The notes under the pieces: generated by a model
What the model was told of the DNA's origin: nothing
Seen by the model: the letters and a program-made list of their open reading frames with translations, nothing else
The model's database searches: none
Shown: positions 1 through 7,327 of the stretch, one piece after another
How positions within the stretch are numbered: position 1 is the stretch's first letter
How the letters are laid out: the number at the start of each line of letters is the position of its first letter
Made by a program: the position numbers and the translations under genes
From: Candidatus Propionivibrio aalborgensis
GTDB taxonomy: Bacteria > Pseudomonadota > Gammaproteobacteria > Burkholderiales > Rhodocyclaceae
Assembly (NCBI RefSeq): GCF_900089945.1
Contig: NZ_FLQY01000391.1
Location: forward strand, 1-42,993
Length of the DNA: 42,993 bases
Direction of reading: 5' to 3'

Positions 1-3
1 GTT

Positions 4-23
4 TGACCCGGGTGCGCGGGTCA
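4..23. terminator. Short perfect hairpin at the left edge
   Basis: TGACCCG and CGGGTCA form a perfect 7-bp stem around a 6-base loop. No T-run follows, so it is not a classical intrinsic terminator. It lies before the phosphofructokinase gene and could end an upstream transcript, or act as an operator or mRNA structure. The rest of the 68-base leader shows no clear promoter. Confidence 0.3.
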
Positions 24-68
24 GCGATACTCTTCCTTCCCGAAACCACACCCAGCCATTGATTCATC

Positions 69-1337
69 ATGAATATCAATACACTTGGCGAAGCGCGTTT
101 TCCATCCCCGCTCCCGTTCCACGTCAGCGACAAGTCGCGTGTTCTGTCAAACGTCATCGTCAACCCCGACGTTCCCGTGTCGGAGGAGCTTCTGCTCGAA
201 GTTGCCGGCCCGCGCGAGCGCCTTTTCTTCGATCCGAAGCACACGCGCGCAGGCATCGTCACCTGCGGCGGCCTGTGCCCCGGATTGAATAACGTCATCC
301 GTTCGCTCGTTCTGGAACTGCATCACGGTTATGGCGTACGCGAGATCCTCGGATTCGTTAGTGGCTATCAGGGGCTTGATCCTTGGCGCGGCTCCGAACC
401 GATCCCGCTTACTCCCGAGTTCGTCGAGGATATTCACAAGGAAGGCGGCACCGAGCTGAATACCTCGCGCGGACCGGTAGACATCAGTGTCGCGGTGGAC
501 AACCTGATACGACGCAAGGTCGACATTCTCTTCGTGATTGGCGGTGACGGCACGCAACGCGGCGGAGAGGCGATCCTGCGAGAAGCGCAGCAGCGTGGTC
601 ACGCGCTTTCCGTGGTCGGTGTGCCAAAAACGATCGACAACGACGTCGCTTTCGTCTCGCGAACTTTCGGCTATGTCACTGCCGTCGAAGAGGCCGTCAA
701 GGCGATCAATTGCGCACATACCGAAGCGCACAGCGTGCACAACGGCATCTCCCTGGTCAAGATCATGGGGCGTCACGCCGGGTTCATCGCTGCCGGTGCC
801 ACGATTGCCAGTCAGGACGTGAATTTCACGCTGGTGCCCGAAGTGCCTTTCGTCCTCGAAGGCGAAGACGGCTTTCTTGCGGCGCTCAAGAGGCGCGTAT
901 TGAAGCGTGCACATGCCGTCATCCTTGTCGCCGAAGGCGCCGGCCAGCATTTGTTCGGGCCTGGCGACGATCAATACGACGCCTCGGGCAACCTCAAGTC
1001 GAAGGACATCGGCAATTTCCTGCGCGAACGCATTGAAGCCTATTTCAAGGCCGAGGATATTCCGAACACCTTCCGTTACTTCGACCCGAGCTACCTCATC
1101 CGCAGTGTTCCGGCCAGCGCCGAGGACGCCATCCTCTGCGACTTCTTTGCACGCAATGCCGTGCACGCCGCCATGGCGGGCAAGACCGGGCTGGTCATCG
1201 GGTTCCAGCATGACACCTTCACCCATGTCCCGATCGAACTGATCACCAGTCGCAAGAAACAGCTCGACCTGAACAGCCCGGCCTGGCTTGGCGTACTCGC
1301 GTCGACGGGCCAGAAGTTCGCGCAGTTCGCTGTCTGA
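69..1337 (+). CDS. 6-phosphofructokinase, plant-like ATP-type signature
   Basis: Phosphorylates fructose 6-phosphate to fructose 1,6-bisphosphate in cytoplasmic glycolysis. At 422 residues it is longer than E. coli PfkA (about 320) and matches the long PFK clade. Visible motifs are GGLCPGLNN (67–75), GGDGT (158–162), PKTIDND (186–192) and IMGRHAGF, in the usual PFK order. In this superfamily Gly after GGD marks ATP use and Asp marks pyrophosphate use, whereas Lys in PKTIDND is the residue usual in PPi enzymes; the Gly plus Lys pairing occurs in plant-type ATP-PFKs. ATP use is therefore inferred, not certain. The ATG at 69 is preferred because it gives the N-terminal extension normal for this clade. 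It stands alone, 37 bases before uppP. Confidence 0.9.
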   Translation: MNINTLGEARFPSPLPFHVSDKSRVLSNVIVNPDVPVSEELLLEVAGPRERLFFDPKHTRAGIVTCGGLCPGLNNVIRSLVLELHHGYGVREILGFVSGYQGLDPWRGSEPIPLTPEFVEDIHKEGGTELNTSRGPVDISVAVDNLIRRKVDILFVIGGDGTQRGGEAILREAQQRGHALSVVGVPKTIDNDVAFVSRTFGYVTAVEEAVKAINCAHTEAHSVHNGISLVKIMGRHAGFIAAGATIASQDVNFTLVPEVPFVLEGEDGFLAALKRRVLKRAHAVILVAEGAGQHLFGPGDDQYDASGNLKSKDIGNFLRERIEAYFKAEDIPNTFRYFDPSYLIRSVPASAEDAILCDFFARNAVHAAMAGKTGLVIGFQHDTFTHVPIELITSRKKQLDLNSPAWLGVLASTGQKFAQFAV

Positions 1338-1342
1338 AGGAC

Positions 1343-1351
1343 TGCTAAAAT
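1343..1351 (+). promoter_or_regulatory. Candidate extended -10 promoter for uppP
   Basis: TGC followed by TAAAAT fits an extended -10 element (TGn plus a near-consensus hexamer). It lies about 24 bases before the GTG start of uppP and just after the phosphofructokinase stop. No good -35 is visible, which extended -10 promoters can tolerate. Confidence 0.35.
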
Positions 1352-1374
1352 GCGCCTTTTTCTGAAAGCGCTTC

Positions 1375-2199
1375 GTGGACCTTCTGCTGCTGCTCAAAGC
1401 CCTTATCCTCGGCGTCGTTGAGGGGCTTACCGAATTCCTGCCGATTTCTTCGACGGGGCATCTGATCCTTGCCGGTGACCTGCTCGATTTCAACGACGCG
1501 CGTGGCAAGCTGTTCGAGATCGTCATCCAGTCGGGCGCCATTCTGGCAGTGGTCTGGGAATACCGGGCAAAGATCACCGAAGTCGTACGCGGCCTGCCAC
1601 GCGAGCCGGCGGCGCAGCGTTTTGCGCTCAATGTGCTGATCGCTTTCATGCCGCTGGCCATCATCGGCCTGCTCTTCGGCAAGGTGATCAAAGCGCACCT
1701 GTTCAATGCGCCAACGGTGGCGGCAACCTTTATTCTCGGCGGCTTGATCATCCTCTGGGCAGAACGCCGCGAACACAGCGTTCGCGTGCAATCGGTCGAT
1801 GAACTCTCGCCACTCGACGCGATCAAGCTGGGCATGGCGCAGGCGCTGGCGCTGATTCCCGGCACATCGCGCTCCGGCGCAACGATTATCGGTGGATTGT
1901 TCATGGGGCTGTCGCGTCGCGCGGCGACCGAGTTTTCGTTTTTTCTGGCCATCCCGACACTGATCGCGGCAACTTTCTATCAACTCTACAAGGAGCGTGC
2001 GCTTCTCTCCTTCGACGATATTGGAATGTGGGTGGTCGGCTTTATGGCGGCCTTTGTTTCGGCCTTCTGGGCGGTTCGTGGCCTGTTGCGCTACATCAGC
2101 ACGCACGACTTCACGATTTTCGCGTGGTATCGCATCGCCTTCGGCATCGTGGTGCTGACCACGTGGAAATTCGAGCTGATCGCCTGGACTGCCGCGTGA
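1375..2199 (+). CDS. uppP: Undecaprenyl-diphosphatase UppP (BacA family)
   Basis: Integral membrane enzyme that dephosphorylates undecaprenyl pyrophosphate so the lipid carrier can be reused for peptidoglycan and other envelope polymers; overproduction of family members gives bacitracin resistance. The 274 residues match the family. The two signature motifs are present: [15 protein letters not shown] (16–30) and PGTSRSG (162–168), separated by several hydrophobic segments. The start is GTG, directly before a hydrophobic helix that aligns with the family N-terminus. The stop overlaps the start of the next gene, and mtgA further downstream is another peptidoglycan gene. Confidence 0.95.
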   Translation: MDLLLLLKALILGVVEGLTEFLPISSTGHLILAGDLLDFNDARGKLFEIVIQSGAILAVVWEYRAKITEVVRGLPREPAAQRFALNVLIAFMPLAIIGLLFGKVIKAHLFNAPTVAATFILGGLIILWAERREHSVRVQSVDELSPLDAIKLGMAQALALIPGTSRSGATIIGGLFMGLSRRAATEFSFFLAIPTLIAATFYQLYKERALLSFDDIGMWVVGFMAAFVSAFWAVRGLLRYISTHDFTIFAWYRIAFGIVVLTTWKFELIAWTAA

Positions 2200-2765
2200 G
2201 TGGGTCGATCCTCTATCTGCACGGCTTCTGCTCATCGCCGGCATCCTGGAAAGCGCAGCTCGTTGCGCAGGCGATGAACGCTCGCGGCCTGGCAGATCGT
2301 TATTATTGCCCGGTGCTGCCGCCAATCCCCCGCGCAGCCATCGCGACGGCCGAAGCGATCATCGGCAGCCAGCCCGGTCCGCTGACGCTGGTCGGCAGCT
2401 CGCTCGGCGGCTTTTACGCCACCTGGCTGGCGGAGAAATACGACTTGCGGGCGGTGCTGATCAATCCGGTCGTCCTCGCCTCAATCGCGCCGGGTACGTT
2501 TGTCGGCACCCAGACCAATTTCCATACCGGCCAATCCTTCGAATTCACGCCCCAGCACGTCGCGCAGCTCGCCGCGCTTGAAGTGCCGCGCATAACTCCG
2601 GAGCGCTATCTGCTGATGGTCGAGACCGGCGATGAGTTGCTGGACTATCGGCGCGCCGTCGCGCACTACGCCGGTTGCCATCAGATGATCCTGGACGGCG
2701 GCGACCACAGCTTCACCCGTTTCCCGGATTTGTTGCCGCAACTGCTTGAATTTTGCGGGTTATAA
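2196..2765 (+). CDS. YqiA/YcfP-type alpha/beta-hydrolase (esterase)
   Basis: Small cytoplasmic hydrolase of the UPF0227/YqiA group, with esterase activity known for E. coli YqiA; the physiological substrate is unknown. The 189 residues fit the family. It opens with the oxyanion-hole stretch YLHGF (7–11), has nucleophile elbow GSSLG with Ser69, and a late Asp146 and His171 (GDHSFTRF) completing a plausible triad. The GTG at 2196 is chosen because the reading begins right at the conserved first strand and overlaps the uppP stop by four bases; upstream sequence in this frame is only uppP read out of frame. Its stop overlaps the next start, indicating translational coupling. Confidence 0.88.
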   Translation: MSGSILYLHGFCSSPASWKAQLVAQAMNARGLADRYYCPVLPPIPRAAIATAEAIIGSQPGPLTLVGSSLGGFYATWLAEKYDLRAVLINPVVLASIAPGTFVGTQTNFHTGQSFEFTPQHVAQLAALEVPRITPERYLLMVETGDELLDYRRAVAHYAGCHQMILDGGDHSFTRFPDLLPQLLEFCGL

Positions 2766-4693
2766 TGGCTCCGATGCATGTTCTGTTCGAAGAAGACGGC
2801 GCCTTCAAAACCGCCACCATCCTGACCGACAACGAAGCGTCGTTGCAGGTTGAGACGGCCACCGGCAAGCGCGCCAAGATCAAGTCGGCGAACGTTCTCT
2901 TGCGCTACATGGAACCCTCGCCGGGCGAATTGTTGGGTCGTGCCGAATCCCTCGCTGAGGGCATTGAAACGGATTTTCTTTGGGAGTGCGCGGGCGATGG
3001 CGAATTTTCTTTTTGTGATTTTGCCGACGAATACTTCGGCGGATCAGGGCACAAAGCCACGCCGGTCGAAGCGTCTGCGCTCCTGCTGGCCCTGCATTCA
3101 GCGCCCGTCTATTTTCATCGCAAGGGCAAAGGGCGTTTCCGCAAGGCCCCTCCAGACATTCTCGCAGCTGCTCTGGCCGGTCTTGAAAAGAAGCGTCAGC
3201 AAGCACTGACCGTCGAGCGCATGGTCGGCGAACTCAAGTCCTTCAGACTACCGCCCGAGTTTGCGCCGTTGCTCAACCAATTGCTCTACAAGCCCGACCG
3301 CAACCGCTTTGAAACGCGTGCACTGGAAACCGCCTGCGCTGAAACCGGACTCTCCGCGCCGCACCTGCTGGAGAAATGCGGCGCCATCCCGTCGGCAAGC
3401 AACTACCACCTGCAGCGCTTTCTGCTCGAATACTTTCCGCGCGGCATCCGCTTCCCGGATATCGAGCCACCCATGCCGCCAGCCGGGTTGTCGCGCGCCT
3501 CTGTAGAGGCCTTCTCGATCGACGACGCGGCCACCACCGAGATTGACGACGCCTTTTCATTGCAGACATTGCCCGGCGTCGGCTGGAGGGTCGGCATTCA
3601 CATCGCGGCGCCCTGCCTCGCCATTGCACCCGATTCGCCGCTTGGGGAGATCGCGCGCGAGCGTCTGTCGACCGTTTACATGCCGGGCAGCAAGATCACC
3701 ATGCTGCCCGAAGCCATTGTCGAGCGTTTTACGCTGGCCGCGGGTCGCGACTGCCCGGCGCTATCCTTGTACCTGACGGTGACGCCGGAATTCGAGATCG
3801 TTGCACACGAAACGCGCATCGAAGTTGTGCCCATCGTCGCCAACTTGCGCCATCACGATATCGAGCCGCTGTTCAACGCGCAGACGCTGGCCGACGGCCT
3901 CTCCGAGTTTGCTTTTCGCGACGAGCTCAGAACGCTCTGGCATCTGGCCAATGCCTGTGAAGGCCGGCGCGGCAAGCCATCGTCGATGCAGGGCAACCAC
4001 GACTACAATTTCTCTATCACGGGCGACCCGTCCGATGACGAATCCAGCCGTGTAGAAATCAGCGAACGCATGCGCGGCAGCCCGCTCGACAAACTGGTCG
4101 CCGAACTGATGATCGTCGCCAACAGCACCTGGGGCGGTGTGCTTGCCGAAAAGGGCATTCCAGCCATCTACCGCGCGCAGAGCGCCGGCAAGGTGCGCAT
4201 GACGACCTCGCCACAGGCGCACGACGGACTGGGCGTGGCGCAGTACGCCTGGTCGTCGTCGCCGCTGCGCCGCTACGTCGACCTGCTCAACCAGTGGCAA
4301 CTGATGGCGTGCCTGAACGGCGATACGCCGCACTTCGGCGCCAAGTCCGACGCTCTGTTCGCTGCCATGCGCGACTTCGAACTGACCTACGGCGCCTACG
4401 CCGAATTTCAGCGGGGCATGGAACGCTACTGGTGTTTGCGCTGGCTGCGCCAGGAAAACGTGCACATCGCCGAAGCCACCGTCCGGCGCGACAATCTCGT
4501 CAAACTCGACAGCCTGCCCTTGATCCAGCGGGTAAATTCGGCACCCGAGTTGAAGCCGGGCCAGCGCATTCGTTTGTCCATCGAATCGGTTGATTACCTG
4601 ACGCTCGAACTTGGCTGCCGTTATGTCGAGACACTCGATCTGGCCGAGAAAAATGCAGAGGAAATCGACGATACGCTTGAGGTGATCAACTGA
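2765..4693 (+). CDS. RNase II-family 3'-5' exoribonuclease (RNB domain)
   Basis: Processive hydrolytic 3' to 5' RNA decay enzyme, 642 residues, similar in size to E. coli RNase II (644). The RNB domain begins around residue 240 with SIDDAATTEIDDA (251–263), the metal-binding Asp cluster; relative to E. coli RNase II, Asp201, Asp209 and Asp210 correspond to Asp253, Asp261 and Asp262, while Asp207 is replaced by Glu259. The N-terminal region is cold-shock-like but weakly conserved, and a short S1-like end (LKPGQRIRLSIESVDY) is present. The ATG at 2765 overlaps the esterase stop (TAATG); ATG 2774 is an alternative. RNB next to tonB and aroE is a common betaproteobacterial order, I believe. Confidence 0.88.
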   Translation: MAPMHVLFEEDGAFKTATILTDNEASLQVETATGKRAKIKSANVLLRYMEPSPGELLGRAESLAEGIETDFLWECAGDGEFSFCDFADEYFGGSGHKATPVEASALLLALHSAPVYFHRKGKGRFRKAPPDILAAALAGLEKKRQQALTVERMVGELKSFRLPPEFAPLLNQLLYKPDRNRFETRALETACAETGLSAPHLLEKCGAIPSASNYHLQRFLLEYFPRGIRFPDIEPPMPPAGLSRASVEAFSIDDAATTEIDDAFSLQTLPGVGWRVGIHIAAPCLAIAPDSPLGEIARERLSTVYMPGSKITMLPEAIVERFTLAAGRDCPALSLYLTVTPEFEIVAHETRIEVVPIVANLRHHDIEPLFNAQTLADGLSEFAFRDELRTLWHLANACEGRRGKPSSMQGNHDYNFSITGDPSDDESSRVEISERMRGSPLDKLVAELMIVANSTWGGVLAEKGIPAIYRAQSAGKVRMTTSPQAHDGLGVAQYAWSSSPLRRYVDLLNQWQLMACLNGDTPHFGAKSDALFAAMRDFELTYGAYAEFQRGMERYWCLRWLRQENVHIAEATVRRDNLVKLDSLPLIQRVNSAPELKPGQRIRLSIESVDYLTLELGCRYVETLDLAEKNAEEIDDTLEVIN

Positions 4694-4694
4694 C

Positions 4695-5579
4695 GTGAGC
4701 CGTGCTGTCCGTCAAACAAGGGTTTCAACCAGCGAACGCAACCTTTGGTGGGCGGTCGGCATCTCGATGTTTCTCCACGCAGCCATACTCTCGCTGCACT
4801 TCAAGTTTCCCGATGCCTCGCGCGCCTTTCAGGACAAGGCGCTGGACATCATTCTGGTCAACAAGAAATCGGCGCGACGGCCGTCGGATGCCCAGGCGCT
4901 GGCGCAAGCCAACCTCGACGGCGGCGGCAATACCGACGAAAACCGACGCGTCAAGACACCGTTGCCCCCCTCGGAAAAGCAGCAAAGCGGCAGCGAACTG
5001 GAACAGGCGCAGAAGCGCGTACAGGCGCTTGAATCCCAGCAGGAACGTTTGCTCGCCAAGTCGCGCAGCAAAACGGCGGCCCCCCCGAAAGCCGAGAACG
5101 AGGCCCAACCCGAGCCGGTCCAGGGGGTAAGCGGCCGCGATCTGGCGAACCGTGCGCTGGAGATGGCACGCCTGCAAGGCGAGATCGACAGGAATTCGAA
5201 TGAATACAACAAACGGCCGCGCCCGAAACACATCGGAACGCGCGCCGACGAATACCGGTTTGCCCGATATGTGGAGGACTGGCGGCTGAAGGTCGAGCGC
5301 GTGGGGACGCTCAATTATCCGGAAGCGGCCAAAGGCAAACTCTATGGCACGCTGCTCCTGTCGGTGACCATCAAAAGTGACGGCGCCGTCGACAAGGTCG
5401 AGATCAACCGCTCCTCCGGACACAAAATCCTCGACGATGCAGCACGCCGTATCGTCACCATGTCCGGTCCTTATGCCGCCTTTCCGCCAGACATCCGGCG
5501 CGACACGGACCTGCTTGTCATCACCCGCACCTGGAGCTTTACGACTCGCAACCAGCTCGAAACAGAGACATCGCGGTAG
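4695..5579 (+). CDS. TonB-family energy transducer
   Basis: Inner-membrane anchored protein of 294 residues with TonB architecture: a single N-terminal membrane helix (about 18–36), a periplasmic spacer and a C-terminal TonB domain (about 200–290) containing NYPEAAKGKLYGTLLLSV-like sequence. TonB proteins carry proton-motive energy from ExbB/ExbD to outer-membrane receptors. Here the spacer is not the usual Pro/Lys-rich rod but a charged, probably coiled-coil segment (ELEQAQKRVQALESQQERL, about 112–130). No exbB, exbD or receptor gene is nearby, so the transport partner cannot be named. The start is GTG one base after the RNB stop. Confidence 0.82.
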   Translation: MSRAVRQTRVSTSERNLWWAVGISMFLHAAILSLHFKFPDASRAFQDKALDIILVNKKSARRPSDAQALAQANLDGGGNTDENRRVKTPLPPSEKQQSGSELEQAQKRVQALESQQERLLAKSRSKTAAPPKAENEAQPEPVQGVSGRDLANRALEMARLQGEIDRNSNEYNKRPRPKHIGTRADEYRFARYVEDWRLKVERVGTLNYPEAAKGKLYGTLLLSVTIKSDGAVDKVEINRSSGHKILDDAARRIVTMSGPYAAFPPDIRRDTDLLVITRTWSFTTRNQLETETSR

Positions 5580-5583
5580 CCCC

Positions 5584-6405
5584 ATGACAGACCACTACTG
5601 CGTATTCGGCAATCCGATCGGTCACAGCAAATCGCCGCTCATCCACACGGCGTTTGCCCGGCAGACCGATCAGGATATTCAATACACGGCTCGCCTTGTG
5701 CCACATGACGGCTTTGCCCTGGCCGTACATTCCTTTATCAAGGCCGGCGGGCGCGGCGCCAACATCACCGTGCCGTTCAAGGAAGAAGCCTTTCGCCTGG
5801 TGCCTTACCGGACGCCGCGTGCCGAGCTGGCCGGCGCGGTCAATACGCTGGTGGTCACCGGCAGCGGCATTGTCGGCGACAACACCGACGGTGCCGGATT
5901 GCTGCACGACATCACGCTCAATCTGGGCTGCCCGGTCGACGGGAAGCACGTGCTGCTGCTCGGGGCCGGCGGCGCGGCGCGCGGTGTCATCGGGCCGCTG
6001 CTGGACGCGCAGCCGGAAATGCTGGTCATCGCCAACCGCACCGTGTCCAAGGCCCAAGCGCTGGCCCGGCACTTTGCCCGCCTTGGCAAAGTTTCCAGTA
6101 GTGCTTATTCCGAACTGGCCGGGCAATCGTTCGACATCATCATCAACGCCACGTCGGCGAGCCTGGGCGGCGAGATGCCGCCGCTACCCGCCGGCCTCTT
6201 TTCCCCGCACAGCCTGGCATACGAGATGATGTACGGCCGTGGCGATACGCCGTTCATCACCTTCGGCAAAGGGCAGGGCGCGGCGCGCTTTGCCGATGGC
6301 ATCGGCATGCTCGTCGAGCAGGCGGCAGAGGCCTTCTTCATCTGGCGCGGCGTACGCCCGCAAAGCGCACCGGTGATCAATATGCTGCGGAACGCCGACG
6401 TGTGA
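5584..6405 (+). CDS. aroE: Shikimate dehydrogenase (NADP+)
   Basis: Reduces 3-dehydroshikimate to shikimate in the pathway to aromatic amino acids. The 273-residue product shows the substrate site NPIGHSKSP (10–18), NITVPFKEEAF with catalytic Lys66, NTDGAG with Asp102, the nucleotide-binding GAGGAARG and the NRT motif that binds the NADP phosphate. The ATG at 5584 gives a start right at the conserved first strand; the open frame further upstream only reads through tonB in another frame. Its last codons overlap the GTG of mtgA. Confidence 0.96.
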   Translation: MTDHYCVFGNPIGHSKSPLIHTAFARQTDQDIQYTARLVPHDGFALAVHSFIKAGGRGANITVPFKEEAFRLVPYRTPRAELAGAVNTLVVTGSGIVGDNTDGAGLLHDITLNLGCPVDGKHVLLLGAGGAARGVIGPLLDAQPEMLVIANRTVSKAQALARHFARLGKVSSSAYSELAGQSFDIIINATSASLGGEMPPLPAGLFSPHSLAYEMMYGRGDTPFITFGKGQGAARFADGIGMLVEQAAEAFFIWRGVRPQSAPVINMLRNADV

Positions 6406-7109
6406 AGTCTGCCGCACAACTCCTTTCCCTCTCGATAAAGAGTCTGCTACTTGGCCTGTTCGGCCTGCTCCTGCTCTACCAGTTCTGGCTGTTTTGCTGG
6501 GTACTCTGGTGGAATTGGATCAACCCCGATACCACGCGCTTCATGGCAATCCGGCTCGCCGAATTGCAGATCAAGGATCCCAGGGCACAGCTCAAGAAAC
6601 AATGGGTCGGTTATGGAAGAATCTCGATTAATCTGAAGCGCGCCATCATCGTCTCGGAAGACGACCTCTTCATCCATCATGAAGGATTCGACTGGGGCGG
6701 AATCCAGAAGGCCATGGAAAAGAACCAGCGGCGCGGAAAAATCGTTGCCGGCGGCTCGACCATTTCCCAGCAACTGGCCAAGAACCTTTTTCTGACACCG
6801 TCGAAAACCCCCTGGCGCAAGGCCGAGGAAGCGATCATCACCCTGATGATCGAATCGGTCTGGAGCAAGCAGCGCATTTTCGAGGTCTATCTCAACGTCA
6901 TCGAATGGGGCAACGGCGTGTTCGGCGCCGAAGCGGCGGCGCGGCACTACTACGGCATCAGCGCCGCGCAACTTGGCCCCGAGCAGGCGGCACGACTGGC
7001 CGGTATGGTGCCGAGTCCGCGCTTCTACGACCGCAACCGCAACGCGCCCGGCCTGGCCAACAAGGCCGCGGTCATCCAGTCGCGGATGCCGTCGGCACAG
7101 GTGCCTTGA
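6402..7109 (+). CDS. mtgA: Monofunctional peptidoglycan glycosyltransferase MtgA
   Basis: Polymerises lipid II into glycan strands at the periplasmic face of the inner membrane; it is a family GT51 enzyme without a transpeptidase domain. One N-terminal membrane helix (about 12–38) precedes the catalytic domain. The catalytic Glu86 lies in SEDDLFIHHEGFDW (85–98), followed by GGSTISQQLAKNLF (118–131), the second GT51 signature. The 235 residues are usual for MtgA. It begins at GTG in a four-base overlap with the aroE stop. The gene is the last of the overlapping run from uppP. Confidence 0.95.
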   Translation: MKSAAQLLSLSIKSLLLGLFGLLLLYQFWLFCWVLWWNWINPDTTRFMAIRLAELQIKDPRAQLKKQWVGYGRISINLKRAIIVSEDDLFIHHEGFDWGGIQKAMEKNQRRGKIVAGGSTISQQLAKNLFLTPSKTPWRKAEEAIITLMIESVWSKQRIFEVYLNVIEWGNGVFGAEAAARHYYGISAAQLGPEQAARLAGMVPSPRFYDRNRNAPGLANKAAVIQSRMPSAQVP

Positions 7110-7133
7110 AAGCAGACGCATTACCTGTATCGG

Positions 7134-7164
7134 GCGGGGCTTCGAAGTGTCGTGCTAGCCCCGC
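7134..7164. terminator. Stem-loop after mtgA
   Basis: GCGGGGCT (7134–7141) and AGCCCCGC (7157–7164) form a perfect 8-bp GC-rich stem with a 15-base loop, 24 bases after the mtgA stop. A T-run is missing, so if it ends transcription it does so weakly or with Rho. Confidence 0.35.
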
Positions 7165-7193
7165 ATCACCCCGCGACCGGCCCGTGTTCAGGC

Positions 7194-7280
7194 GTTAAGA
7201 CAGCAAGGCCTCCTGCTTATATTTGCGGGTCGCCAGAATTCCGAGCAAACCCAAGCCCATCAAGTCCGGTAGGCTGCTAG
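7194..7280 (-). pseudogene. Possible remnant of a PEP-CTERM-like tail
   Basis: On the minus strand this stretch reads SSLPDLMGLGLLGILATRK, followed by a short basic tail and a TAA stop (complement of 7194–7196). A Pro, a Gly/Leu-rich membrane helix and a terminal basic cluster are the layout of PEP-CTERM sorting tails recognised by exosortase. The exact PEP triplet is absent (PDL), there is no start or gene body upstream, and the reading runs into corA. If real it is only the end of a decayed gene; chance hydrophobic reading is possible. Confidence 0.25.
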
Positions 7281-7327
7281 AATTCCCGTCTGGTTGACGC
7301 GTTGCAGTACAGGGGGAGTCCTGCCCG

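Noticed and set aside
147-1952. 601-codon open frame on the minus strand
   Set aside because: It lies antisense to phosphofructokinase and uppP, both with clear family motifs. Its translation is low in recognisable motifs and rich in Arg/Ser, as expected from the GC-biased shadow frame.
1345-2325. 326-codon minus-strand open frame over uppP
   Set aside because: Antisense to a certain membrane-protein gene; Arg/Gln-rich translation without any domain.
2761-2766. Perfect TATAAT at the esterase/RNB junction
   Set aside because: No -35 at a suitable distance and it is made up of the last codons, the stop and the start codon of overlapping genes; probably chance.
3761-4465. 234-codon minus-strand open frame
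   Set aside because: Antisense to the RNB domain; no family motif, composition (His/Arg/Gly-rich) typical of a shadow frame.
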